A stretch of DNA of 9,394 nucleotides. Origin: an uncultured Nitrospinaceae bacterium (GTDB taxonomy: Bacteria; Nitrospinota; Nitrospinia; Nitrospinales; VA-1). A model generated the notes under the pieces. The model was not told the origin of the DNA, did no database searches, and was given only the letters and a program-made list of their open reading frames with translations. This document shows positions 1 through 6,140 of this stretch, piece after piece. The DNA lies in the NCBI GenBank assembly GCA_938073925.1, contig CALJGH010000078.1, forward strand, positions 1-9,394. The letters are read 5' to 3'. How positions within the stretch are numbered: the first letter of the stretch is position 1; every line of letters begins with the position of its first letter. Both the position numbers and the translations under genes were made by a program.

Positions 1-550
1 TCAAGAAACAGACTGGATACTTGAAAATTGGGAGTCGGTATTGACCGATCTGCCAAAAGGACCTGAAGCCGTATTAGGTCGTGTGGACTGGGCCAGCAAA
101 TATTGGATGCTCAGCGAATTTAAAAATGAAGAAAACTTGGATTGGCATGACCCTTGGCTAAAAAGCCTCGATCTCGAATACCATAATTTAAATAAAGAGA
201 GCGGTTTGTTTTGGGGATTAGAAGCCAGCGGCGACGGCTATCGCAAAACCACGGATGCAGCAGTAGATCATGCAAAATTAAATCCCCCACGCGGCACCCG
301 CGCCCAGGGTCGTGGTGAGCTAATCAAACTGCTAATCAACCAACACTCGCATATGAACTACCTGATCGACTGGATCGGATTCCGTCTCAACAAAACGGAT
401 GATCCTTTTTTGATGCTCGATCCATTTATTACTTACAAAGACGATGTCATCGGGCATATGGGACAATTTGAATCTAGTTATTCACCTGCTAGCGAAAATG
501 CAGAGGACAAACCCTTTCGCGAACCTCGCAAGGAAGGGCAGAATGAATAA
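1..550 (+). CDS. pafA: Pup ligase / depupylase family protein (PafA-like), C-terminal part
   Basis: The reading frame is open from the left edge (first full codon at base 2) to TAA at 548-550, so about 182 C-terminal residues are visible and the catalytic N-terminal domain lies outside the window. The segment reads like the end of the glutamine-synthetase-like PafA/Dop family: a helix with WASKYWML, then LDWHDPWLKSLDLEYHNL (family pattern: D-L-x-Y-H-D/N), then PPRGTRAQGRGELI, then IDWIGFRLN followed by LDPF. The DW...LN and DPF ending fits PafA (ligation of the ubiquitin-like protein Pup to lysines of proteasome substrates) better than Dop, whose end usually reads SWD. The protein would act in the cytoplasm. 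It overlaps the next gene by 8 nt, suggesting co-transcription. Family membership is fairly sure; the ligase versus depupylase choice is less so because active-site residues are not visible. Confidence 0.82.
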   Translation, partial: QETDWILENWESVLTDLPKGPEAVLGRVDWASKYWMLSEFKNEENLDWHDPWLKSLDLEYHNLNKESGLFWGLEASGDGYRKTTDAAVDHAKLNPPRGTRAQGRGELIKLLINQHSHMNYLIDWIGFRLNKTDDPFLMLDPFITYKDDVIGHMGQFESSYSPASENAEDKPFREPRKEGQNE

Positions 551-890
551 CGATTGTCTGTTTTGTAAAATCAGTGCCGGGTTTATTCCATCAGAAAAAG
601 TTTATGAGTCTGACACATTGTTTGCTTTCAACGATATCAATCCTCAGGCACCCACTCATATTCTAATTGTCCCGCGTGCCCACCACGCTACTTTACTGGA
701 TGTAGAAGAAACCAACCATGAAGTAATGGGCTCTATCATCTCTGTCGCCAATCAGTTGGCAAAGGAACGAGGACTGGATAAATCCGGCTATCGGCTTGTG
801 GTAAACTGTGGAGAAGGAGCCGGACAATCCGTATTCCATATTCATTTTCACCTTTTAGGCGGTCGACCTTTGCAATGGCCGCCAGGCTAA
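543..890 (+). CDS. HIT-family (HINT-type) nucleotide hydrolase/transferase
   Basis: A 115-residue histidine-triad protein of normal HINT length. The C-terminal active site HIHFHLLGGR carries the triad H99-x-H101-x-H103. An N-terminal C5-x2-C8 pair with H47/H48 (PRAHH) resembles the zinc site of many bacterial HINT proteins. The family hydrolyses purine nucleoside phosphoramidates and aminoacyl-adenylates in the cytoplasm; the true substrate here cannot be read from sequence. The start at 543 is chosen over an in-frame ATG at 444 because the protein then begins exactly where HINT proteins do (CLFCKI) and because AGGAAGG at 531-537 lies 5 nt upstream. The gene overlaps the 3' end of the Pup-ligase gene by 8 nt in another frame and is followed 4 nt later by nadA, so translation of all three may be coupled. 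Confidence 0.94.
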   Translation: MNNDCLFCKISAGFIPSEKVYESDTLFAFNDINPQAPTHILIVPRAHHATLLDVEETNHEVMGSIISVANQLAKERGLDKSGYRLVVNCGEGAGQSVFHIHFHLLGGRPLQWPPG

Positions 891-894
891 ACTC

Positions 895-1911
895 ATGGTC
901 AGCGCAGAACAACTCTACGAAAAACTTAAAGATATTCATGTTGGCAATCCCGTCTGCCAGTTCACAAAAGAGAACTGTGAACTGCTGCTCCCAACTATTG
1001 AGCGCATAGAAAAACTCAAGCGCGAAAAAAATGCCATTATCCTCGCGCACAATTATGTTGCCCCGCAAATTTTTTACAGCGTTGCCGATTTCACAGGCGA
1101 CTCTTATGGACTGTCTAAAAATGCAAAAGAATCCGATGCAGATGTCATCGTTTTCTCGGCAGTTCGGTTCATGGCAGAAACCGCTAAAATACTCAATCCC
1201 GAAAAAACAGTGCTCGACCCAAATCCAAATGGAGGTTGTTCACTAGCCGACGGCATCACCGAGTCCGATGTGATTAAATTACGACAACAGTTTCCCTACC
1301 ATACTTTCGTCTGCTACATCAACACCACCGCAGCTGTGAAGGCACGATGTGATGTTTGCGTCACATCATCCAATGTTTACAAAATCATAGAAAAAATACC
1401 GAACGATAAAATCTATTTTCTCCCCGACAAATTGATGGGGGAAAACGTAATCCAAAATCTTAAAGCAAAGGGCGTAAATAAAGATATCCAGTTATGGGAT
1501 GGAACCTGCTACGTCCACGAAGAATATCAGCCTGAAAGTATCGATCAGGTACGACGAAACTTTGAAGATGTCGAAATTCTTGTCCACCCCGAATGCAGTT
1601 CAGCGGTGGTCAACAAAGCCGATTATGTCGGCAGCACCAGCCAGATGCTCAACCATGTGCGCGAATCTAAACGAGACTCTTTCTTCCTGCTCACCGAGTG
1701 TGGGTTGACCGGAGTCCTGCAATCCGAATTTCCCCAGAAAACCTTCGCAGGCAGTTGCACGATGTGCAAATATATGAAAACGAATTCCCTGGAAGACATA
1801 TTGAACGTACTAGAAAACCCCAGCCCACAAAGCATTATCGAAATCGCCCCGGAAACGCAAAAACGTGCCCTCCAATGCGTAAATCGCATGTTTGACTACT
1901 CAGCCCACTAA
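895..1911 (+). CDS. nadA: Quinolinate synthase NadA
   Basis: A 338-residue quinolinate synthase, which condenses iminoaspartate with dihydroxyacetone phosphate to quinolinate in de novo NAD biosynthesis. It is a cytoplasmic [4Fe-4S] enzyme. Family landmarks run in order: AHNYVAPQ near residue 51, GDSYGLS near 68, NGGCSLAD (C115), CVTSSN near 155, LPDKLMGENV near 176, WDGTCYVHEE (C205), HPECSSAVV near 231, VGSTSQM near 245 and SCTMCKYMKTNSLEDI (C288, C291). By comparison with E. coli NadA, C115, C205 and C291 should be the three cluster ligands. The start at 895 lies 4 nt after the HIT stop; its Shine-Dalgarno sequence is weak (AGGC near 882), consistent with translational coupling. No nadB or nadC is in the window. 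A hairpin plus U-rich tract follows at 1940-1969. Confidence 0.97.
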   Translation: MVSAEQLYEKLKDIHVGNPVCQFTKENCELLLPTIERIEKLKREKNAIILAHNYVAPQIFYSVADFTGDSYGLSKNAKESDADVIVFSAVRFMAETAKILNPEKTVLDPNPNGGCSLADGITESDVIKLRQQFPYHTFVCYINTTAAVKARCDVCVTSSNVYKIIEKIPNDKIYFLPDKLMGENVIQNLKAKGVNKDIQLWDGTCYVHEEYQPESIDQVRRNFEDVEILVHPECSSAVVNKADYVGSTSQMLNHVRESKRDSFFLLTECGLTGVLQSEFPQKTFAGSCTMCKYMKTNSLEDILNVLENPSPQSIIEIAPETQKRALQCVNRMFDYSAH

Positions 1912-1939
1912 CGTGGGAGACAGATAAATCAATGCCTGT

Positions 1940-1969
1940 AATCCTCACAGGGGATTCTTTAGTCTTTTT
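1940..1969 (+). terminator. Probable intrinsic terminator after nadA
   Basis: AATCCTC (1940-1946), a 3-nt ACA loop and GGGGATT (1950-1956) form a 7-bp stem with one G-U pair. A U-rich tract (CTTTAGTCTTTTT) follows directly. It lies 29 nt past the nadA stop, which is where an operon terminator is expected. A longer inverted repeat, GGGGAT 1950-1955 with ATCCCC 1984-1989, uses the same right arm and could compete with it. Confidence 0.55.
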
Positions 1970-2116
1970 ATAGATTTTCTAGCATCCCCGCTTTACAAAA
2001 AACTCCTTATTTTTACGAGGTCTATAAGACCTGTCAAATAAAGGCTTAAGTCATTTTTTTAAGCCGCCGATAAGATAATACAGGGCATGAATAGCCCGTA
2101 TTTAAACATCTTTTCG
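1970..2116. other. Intergenic leader of the EF-hand gene with two small inverted repeats
   Basis: This stretch holds no convincing gene. Two inverted repeats can be seen: AGGTCT-ATA-AGACCT at 2018-2032, and GGCTTAA (2043-2049) with TTAAGCC (2059-2065) around a T-rich loop. A GATAAT at 2074-2079 could serve as a -10 element giving a leader of about 45 nt for the start at 2132, but I see no good -35 at the right distance. The promoter therefore remains unplaced. Confidence 0.3.
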
Positions 2117-2118
2117 GT

Positions 2119-2123
2119 GGAGG
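2119..2123 (+). promoter_or_regulatory. Shine-Dalgarno that fixes the EF-hand start
   Basis: GGAGG ends 8 nt before the ATG at 2132. The upstream in-frame ATG at 2087 has only a poorly spaced AGGG next to it, so this site argues for the shorter protein. Confidence 0.7.
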
Positions 2124-2131
2124 ATGACTCA

Positions 2132-2623
2132 ATGGTTGAAGGCACTGGCAGCATAGGACAAAGCGTTTTAAACAACCTTACTCAACGAACACAACAGAAT
2201 TTCAAACTGGCAGACACAAATGAGTCGGGTGGACTCAATAAAAATGAAGTTCAGGTCCGGGCAGAAAAAACAGGACAGGGACAAAAAATAGTCGATAATT
2301 TTGATGCCATTGACACAAATGGAAACGGTGAACTGACGCAAACGGAATTGCAGGCTTTTCGCCAGACACAAGGCGGCAGGAATCCGGAACAATTATTGAG
2401 TCAACTGAAAAGTATTTTTGAACAATCAGGAATTAATTCGGGCAGCATCGTAGATTTTTTGAGCGATCAGACATCTAAAAATAATTCACTGACTTCACTC
2501 TTACGCGACAGCACTAACCTTGACGCTTTGGTTGAATCTAGGGTAAATGAAATTTTCACTTCAGCAGGTGCAACCGGTAAAACACCTGAAGATTTAACCT
2601 CACAGATTTATACAATTATTTAG
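2132..2623 (+). CDS. Two-EF-hand calcium-binding protein
   Basis: A 163-residue protein with two canonical 12-residue EF-hand loops: D28-T-N30-E-S32-G-G-L-N36-K-N-E39 and D61-T-N63-G-N65-G-E-L-T69-Q-T-E72. Ca2+-coordinating residues are present at positions 1, 3, 5, 9 and 12 of both loops, with the central glycine and hydrophobic position 8. The 33-residue spacing is that of a paired EF-hand domain. There is no signal peptide or membrane segment, so a cytoplasmic protein is expected unless it is secreted by another route. The C-terminal 85 residues are rich in Ser, Asn, Gln and Thr and look helical; I do not recognise them. The start is taken at 2132 rather than 2087 because of GGAGG at 2119-2123. 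The gene is monocistronic, between the nadA terminator and a strong terminator. Calcium binding is well supported; the biological role is unknown. Confidence 0.82.
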   Translation: MVEGTGSIGQSVLNNLTQRTQQNFKLADTNESGGLNKNEVQVRAEKTGQGQKIVDNFDAIDTNGNGELTQTELQAFRQTQGGRNPEQLLSQLKSIFEQSGINSGSIVDFLSDQTSKNNSLTSLLRDSTNLDALVESRVNEIFTSAGATGKTPEDLTSQIYTII

Positions 2624-2654
2624 TTCACCAAAACTACCTCCTTATGATGATGTT

Positions 2655-2693
2655 AAAAGGGGCCAGCGAAAAAATTTTACTGGCCCCTTTTTT
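2655..2693 (+). terminator. Strong intrinsic terminator after the EF-hand gene
   Basis: GGGGCCAG (2659-2666) pairs with CTGGCCCC (2680-2687) across a 13-nt A/T loop. Four A residues precede the stem and six T residues follow it, extending the stem by four A-U pairs. It lies 31 nt after the stop. Read on the other strand it has only a four-T tail, so it could also serve, less efficiently, transcripts arriving from the minus-strand genes. Confidence 0.9.
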
Positions 2694-2809
2694 CTATCCT
2701 CTAGCGAGTCGAGCAATAGGTCTATTCCCCTCTTCCAGAAATATTCTTGAGCATGTGAACAGGAATGCTTTTCTACTTTTCTAGAAGCAAAACAATTCCC
2801 GTTCCCTCA

Positions 2810-3230
2810 CTACCGTTCCGACCTATCACCAACGGCGGTTCGCCCGCAGAAGAGGGCTTTTACGGCGTTGCCAATATTTTCAGCTTCTCCTTCCAGCTTT
2901 CCGTCTAGGAGTTTTTTTGGATCACCAATACCTTTTTCGAGTTGTCCTTTCAGATCTTTAGCAACTCCTTCAATCGCTTTTTTAGCCTGATCGAGGCCAA
3001 GAGTACCGACGGCTTTATCGATATTCTGCCTAAGAGAAGTGATAATTTTATTTGTGACTTCCTCAGGGGTTGCACCGCCCTTATCTTTCTCTATATCACT
3101 CAGGGTCAAACTAGGCAAATTCACTGACATAGATTTACCGTTCAAGAAGGAAGCACTGACATTAATCTTGCCATCACGAACAATGAGTTTCTTCTGCTTT
3201 TTATCAGACGGCTCCGCTTCATTTTTTCAT
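2810..3230 (-). pseudogene. Remnant of an exported/AsmA-like protein gene, N-terminal domain lost and frame broken
   Basis: The frame is open from 3226 down to TAG at 2812-2810 but has no ATG near its beginning. It encodes KKLIVRDGKINVSASFLNGK, then PSLTLSDIEKDKGGATPEEV and a long amphipathic helical tail. From memory this matches the C-terminal third of a family of envelope proteins with an N-terminal membrane anchor and repeated beta segments (AsmA-like, unnamed). The anchor and most of the body are missing. Just upstream, AAAGGGA (3244-3238) with 7-nt spacing precedes ATG AAA AAA TGA (3230-3219), whose frame is one base off from the long frame. This looks like the original start (MKK...) joined by an internal deletion to the C-terminal part, out of frame. 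Initiation at the in-frame TTG at 3145 is formally possible but has no support. The last residues (CGRTAVGDRSER) also look decayed. Pseudogene status is inferred. Confidence 0.6.
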
Positions 3231-3247
3231 ATTAAAATCCCTTTAAA

Positions 3248-3269
3248 GTTAATCTGACTCTTTATTAAC
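3248..3269 (-). terminator. Weak A/T-rich hairpin after the small ORF
   Basis: GTTAAT and ATTAAC form a 6-bp stem around a 10-nt loop, followed on the minus strand by TTTAAAGGG. It lies about 30 nt past the 27-residue ORF. It is too A/T-rich and has too short a T-run to be called a terminator with confidence. Confidence 0.2.
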
Positions 3270-3298
3270 ATAATATTAAATTATCCTTTTTCTATTTT

Positions 3299-3382
3299 TC
3301 AATACATCTTCTTAAAAATGATCGGGAGGATGATTGCCAGCATAACTACCATGCCAATAAAATGTTCCCAACTTTGAAACAT
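3299..3382 (-). CDS. Putative 27-residue single-pass membrane peptide downstream of fumC
   Basis: A short ORF lies 27 nt after the fumC stop codon on the same strand, from ATG at 3382-3380 to TGA at 3301-3299. A good Shine-Dalgarno sequence, GGAG at 3392-3389, sits 6 nt before the ATG. The peptide begins MFQSWEHF, continues with a hydrophobic core from about residue 9 to 23 (IGMVVMLAIILPIIF), and ends KKMY. That is a charged or aromatic N-terminus, one membrane-spanning segment and a positive C-terminal tail, the usual architecture of small bacterial membrane proteins. It does not resemble CydX, KdpF or other small subunits I know. Its place in the rpoH-fumC transcript suggests co-expression. 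No homology can be shown from here, so it remains a prediction based on RBS, composition and context. Confidence 0.5.
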   Translation of the reverse strand: MFQSWEHFIGMVVMLAIILPIIFKKMY

Positions 3383-3409
3383 AGATGTCTCCGCTGTTTT
3401 AAGAGTTAA

Positions 3410-4798
3410 CTATTTAGGCCCTGTCATTTTTTCAGGCCTCACTTTTTCATCGAACTCCTCCGCAGTCAATAATCCCAATGCAACGGCAGACTCTTTCAGG
3501 GTAGTATTTTCCTGATACGCTTTTTTGGCAACCTTTGCAGCATTGTCATAGCCAATATGTGGATTGAGTGCGGTGACCAGCATTAGCGATCCGTTGAGGT
3601 GTTTATCTATTTGCGTTTTGTTAGGTTCGATTCCAACAACACAATGGTCGTTGAACGACCTGCATGAATCAGCGAGGAGACGAATGGATTGCAACAAGTT
3701 ATAAATCATTACTGGCTTGAATACGTTTAGTTCAAAGTGTCCCGATGAGCCACCAAAGTTGATCGCAGTATCGTTACCAATCACTTGCGTAGCCACCATG
3801 GTCATGGCTTCTGACTGTGTTGGGTTCACCTTGCCTGGCATGATTGAACTGCCGGGTTCGTTTGCAGGTAAAGTGATCTCACCAATACCGCATCGTGGTC
3901 CAGATCCCAGCCATCGGATATCATTGGCAATTTTCATGAGAGAGCAAGCGATGGTTTTCAATACACCGCTGGTTTCAACGATGGCATCATGCGCCGCAAG
4001 CGATTCAAATTTATTGGGAGCCGTCACGAATGGGCATCCTGTAATCTCTGCAATCTGTTTCGCAACGTTTACAGGAAAGTCGCGATGCGAGTTGAGCCCA
4101 GTTCCCACAGCCGTTCCCCCAAGTGCAATCTGGTACATCCGTGGCATGCACCCATTGATACGGTCAAGCGCATATTCCAGCTGAGTTGTATAACCGCTGA
4201 ACTCCTGACCCAATGTGAGCGGCGTAGCATCCATTAAATGGGTACGCCCAATTTTAATGATATCTTTGAATTCTATAGTTTTTTTCCGAAACGATTCGGA
4301 GAGTGTAGTCAAAGATGGGATCAAGGCATCACGAATGCGTTCAACTGCAGCGATGTGCATCGCGGTGGGGAACGTATCATTGGAAGACTGCCCCATATTC
4401 ACATGATCATTCGGGTGCACCGGATCCTTGGAACCTATCACTCCTCCCGCCAACTCAATACCACGATTAGCAATAACCTCATTGCTGTTCATGTTCGATT
4501 GGGTCCCACTTCCTGTTTGCCAGACCCGTAACGGAAAATGGTCGTCGAGTTTTCCATCTATGACTTCATCGGCAGCTTTAGCGATCAAGTCTTTGATATC
4601 CTCCGGCATCAATCCCAGTTCAGCATTGACCATAGCGGAAGCTTTTTTAAGAATACCCATGCCGCGAATAAGTTCGCGAGGCATGGTTTCTGTGCCAATA
4701 TCAAAGTGGATCAGCGAACGCGCTGTTTGCGCACCATAATAGCAATTGGCGGGAACTTCGATTTCCCCCATGCTGTCCGTTTCCATCCGGGTTTCCAT
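3410..4798 (-). CDS. fumC: Class II fumarate hydratase FumC
   Basis: A 462-residue iron-independent fumarase of normal length (E. coli FumC has 467), which interconverts fumarate and L-malate in the TCA cycle as a cytoplasmic homotetramer. Landmarks in order are YYGAQTARS near residue 20, [18 protein letters not shown] at 95-112, [19 protein letters not shown] at 128-146, [16 protein letters not shown] with the catalytic base H187, and the superfamily signature [11 protein letters not shown] with the catalytic serine S318 on the flexible loop. The start at 4798 is supported by AGGAGG directly upstream; the next Met, four codons on, cannot be excluded. Only 11 nt separate it from the rpoH stop, so both are almost certainly one transcript. 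The [10 protein letters not shown] and NPHIGYD motifs separate it from aspartase and argininosuccinate lyase. Confidence 0.98.
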   Translation of the reverse strand: METRMETDSMGEIEVPANCYYGAQTARSLIHFDIGTETMPRELIRGMGILKKASAMVNAELGLMPEDIKDLIAKAADEVIDGKLDDHFPLRVWQTGSGTQSNMNSNEVIANRGIELAGGVIGSKDPVHPNDHVNMGQSSNDTFPTAMHIAAVERIRDALIPSLTTLSESFRKKTIEFKDIIKIGRTHLMDATPLTLGQEFSGYTTQLEYALDRINGCMPRMYQIALGGTAVGTGLNSHRDFPVNVAKQIAEITGCPFVTAPNKFESLAAHDAIVETSGVLKTIACSLMKIANDIRWLGSGPRCGIGEITLPANEPGSSIMPGKVNPTQSEAMTMVATQVIGNDTAINFGGSSGHFELNVFKPVMIYNLLQSIRLLADSCRSFNDHCVVGIEPNKTQIDKHLNGSLMLVTALNPHIGYDNAAKVAKKAYQENTTLKESAVALGLLTAEEFDEKVRPEKMTGPK

Positions 4799-4802
4799 TT
4801 TT

Positions 4803-4810
4803 CTCCTCCT
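4803..4810 (-). promoter_or_regulatory. Strong Shine-Dalgarno of fumC abutting the rpoH stop
   Basis: On the minus strand the junction reads TAAGGAGGAGAAAAATG. The last base of the rpoH stop codon is the first base of the near-perfect AGGAGGAG ribosome-binding site. Ribosomes terminating on rpoH would finish on the fumC initiation site, which favours coupled translation. Confidence 0.85.
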
Positions 4811-5730
4811 TAATTTATAAAATAGTCTGCCGCTTCCGGCATCTGTTCTTCAATATAGATTCTGAACTTTTTTAACAGTCGCTGTTCCGCCTGACGGACT
4901 GCCTCACGGGTGACCCCTCTTTCGTCCCCAAGTTCCTGCAACGACTGCGGGGACTCCGAAAGCACTCTTTTTTCTAAAATTTCGATTTCTCCCGGTTTCA
5001 ATTCGGTTTTAAATCCTTCAATTTTTTGCTGAAGAATTTCTCGAAACTGGTCGATCTCAGCTCTTTTTTCAAGCGACTTACCATCACTTAGAGATTGTGC
5101 CGGGGTCATGGAACTGTCAGCACGGGTCGGGGTATCCATCGAAACATCGACCGCACCAATACTGGCTTCCACATCGATGATTTCATTTTCATCTACTCCG
5201 AAATGTTCTGCCAGTAACTTGGTGGAAGGATCAAATCCCTCCCGCTCCAATCGCTCTTTTTCCTTTTTCAGATTAAATAATAGTTTCCGCCGGGAATTTG
5301 TAGTGCCCACCCTAACCAACCGCCAATTATCCAAAATATATTTCAATATATAAGATTTGATCCACCACGTAGCATATGCTGACAAACGAACTCCCCGGAA
5401 TGGATCAAAATTTTTGACTGCTTTCATCAAACCGATATTGCCTTCCTGCACCAGATCCATAACATTTTGCCATTCTCGCTTAAAGGTCATGGCTATTTTA
5501 ACAACAAGCATCAAATTAGCTGTTGTCAACTGGTAAGCAGCATCGACATCCCCCGTTTCGGTTAGGCGGATCGCCAGTTCCTTTTCTTCTTCTTCTGAGA
5601 GTATCGGGTATCTTTTTGCTTCTTGAAGATAGGCCGCAAAAGGGTCGAGAGGAACCAGCCGCTCTTCGCGCCGCACAGCGGGTACCAGAGACTTCTTTTT
5701 ACCCTTAATTTTTTTAGGTTTATCGTTCAT
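4810..5730 (-). CDS. rpoH: RNA polymerase sigma factor, RpoH (sigma-32) family
   Basis: A 306-residue sigma-70 family protein of RpoH size. A lysine-rich N-terminus ([10 protein letters not shown]) precedes region 1.2 ([21 protein letters not shown], residues 29-49). Region 2 spans roughly 70-135 with [28 protein letters not shown] and the -10-binding [14 protein letters not shown]. The motif [10 protein letters not shown] (147-156) is the RpoH box that separates heat-shock sigma factors from RpoD and RpoS. Region 4.2 is a helix-turn-helix at 263-289 ([20 protein letters not shown]). The family directs RNA polymerase to chaperone and protease promoters. It is divergent from the YHS-like gene across 73 bp and leads the fumC transcript. 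The ATG at 5730 has no clear Shine-Dalgarno sequence; a palindrome occupies that position. The exact regulon cannot be inferred. Confidence 0.9.
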   Translation of the reverse strand: MNDKPKKIKGKKKSLVPAVRREERLVPLDPFAAYLQEAKRYPILSEEEEKELAIRLTETGDVDAAYQLTTANLMLVVKIAMTFKREWQNVMDLVQEGNIGLMKAVKNFDPFRGVRLSAYATWWIKSYILKYILDNWRLVRVGTTNSRRKLLFNLKKEKERLEREGFDPSTKLLAEHFGVDENEIIDVEASIGAVDVSMDTPTRADSSMTPAQSLSDGKSLEKRAEIDQFREILQQKIEGFKTELKPGEIEILEKRVLSESPQSLQELGDERGVTREAVRQAEQRLLKKFRIYIEEQMPEAADYFIN

Positions 5731-5737
5731 AGATTAG

Positions 5738-5747
5738 AAAGCGCTTT
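5738..5747. promoter_or_regulatory. Perfect 10-bp palindrome AAAGCGCTTT ahead of rpoH
   Basis: The palindrome lies 7 bp upstream of the rpoH start codon in the divergent spacer. Its central CG with A/T-rich arms resembles operators of LacI/GalR-type repressors. It does not match the CIRCE element. It may be an operator or a chance palindrome; no regulator gene is in the window. Confidence 0.3.
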
Positions 5748-5768
5748 ATTTTTTCGGATTATCCCAGG

Positions 5769-5797
5769 TTGTATCTTCAAGTCTTTATCTTTACAAT
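5769..5797 (+). promoter_or_regulatory. Candidate sigma-70 promoter for the YHS-like gene
   Basis: TTGTAT (5769-5774) and TACAAT (5792-5797) are separated by exactly 17 bp. The -10 matches five of six consensus bases, the -35 only three. Transcription would begin close to the ATG at 5804, giving a leaderless or nearly leaderless message. Confidence 0.35.
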
Positions 5798-5803
5798 AAG
5801 GAC

Positions 5804-6043
5804 ATGGCCCGTTTAGCATTATTTGGAATTGCAGTTATTATTGTCATTCTTGTTGCTCGCCTGATTTTCCCATCGAGTGCCAAAGAGCCTAATCCAACAG
5901 AAATGGTACAAGACCCCAATAACGGCGTGTACATCCCAAAAACAGAGGCAATAAAAAAGACTATCAACGGCAAAGAGTATTATTTTTCAAGCGAACAAAG
6001 TGCCGAAGATTACATTAACAAAAATCAAACGAAAACAGATTAA
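5804..6043 (+). CDS. Small membrane-anchored YHS-like protein lacking the usual cysteines
   Basis: A 79-residue protein. Residues 3-22 form one hydrophobic segment (LFGIAVIIVILVARL), followed by a soluble tail. Residues 34-71 follow the pattern of a small YHS-type domain: EMVQDPNNGVYIPKTEAIKK, then INGKEYYFSSEQSAEDYI. As I recall the family, homologues read DPVCG...YVPK...G..YYFCS..C. Here the three cysteines are replaced by N40, S62 and S66, so the usual metal-binding site should be absent even though the fold-defining residues remain. The protein is probably anchored in the inner membrane. AAGGA at 5798-5802 is only one base from the ATG, too close for a normal Shine-Dalgarno sequence. The gene diverges from rpoH. 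Coding status is well supported; the YHS assignment rests on motif spacing. Confidence 0.75.
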   Translation: MARLALFGIAVIIVILVARLIFPSSAKEPNPTEMVQDPNNGVYIPKTEAIKKTINGKEYYFSSEQSAEDYINKNQTKTD

Positions 6044-6140
6044 AAACGGTAACACCTTTTGATATACCTGCCTGAACAAGTTTGCCCTTGGTATTATAGC
6101 AAATGAATTCACTTAAATCGGAGAAGTAAGAATCCTAAAT

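Noticed and set aside
444..542. N-terminal extension of the HIT protein from the ATG at 444
   Set aside because: The extra 33 residues lie inside the Pup-ligase coding sequence and are not part of HINT proteins; the ATG at 543 has a good RBS.
736..1068. 110-codon minus-strand frame across the HIT-nadA junction
   Set aside because: It overlaps both genes in antisense, and both are certain by motif.
2770..2793. TGCTTTTCTA...TAGAAGCA inverted repeat
   Set aside because: It is imperfect, with a two-base bulge, and no T-run follows on either strand.
3717..4184. 155-codon open frame on the plus strand
   Set aside because: It is a shadow of fumC, whose catalytic motifs lie on the minus strand in this stretch.
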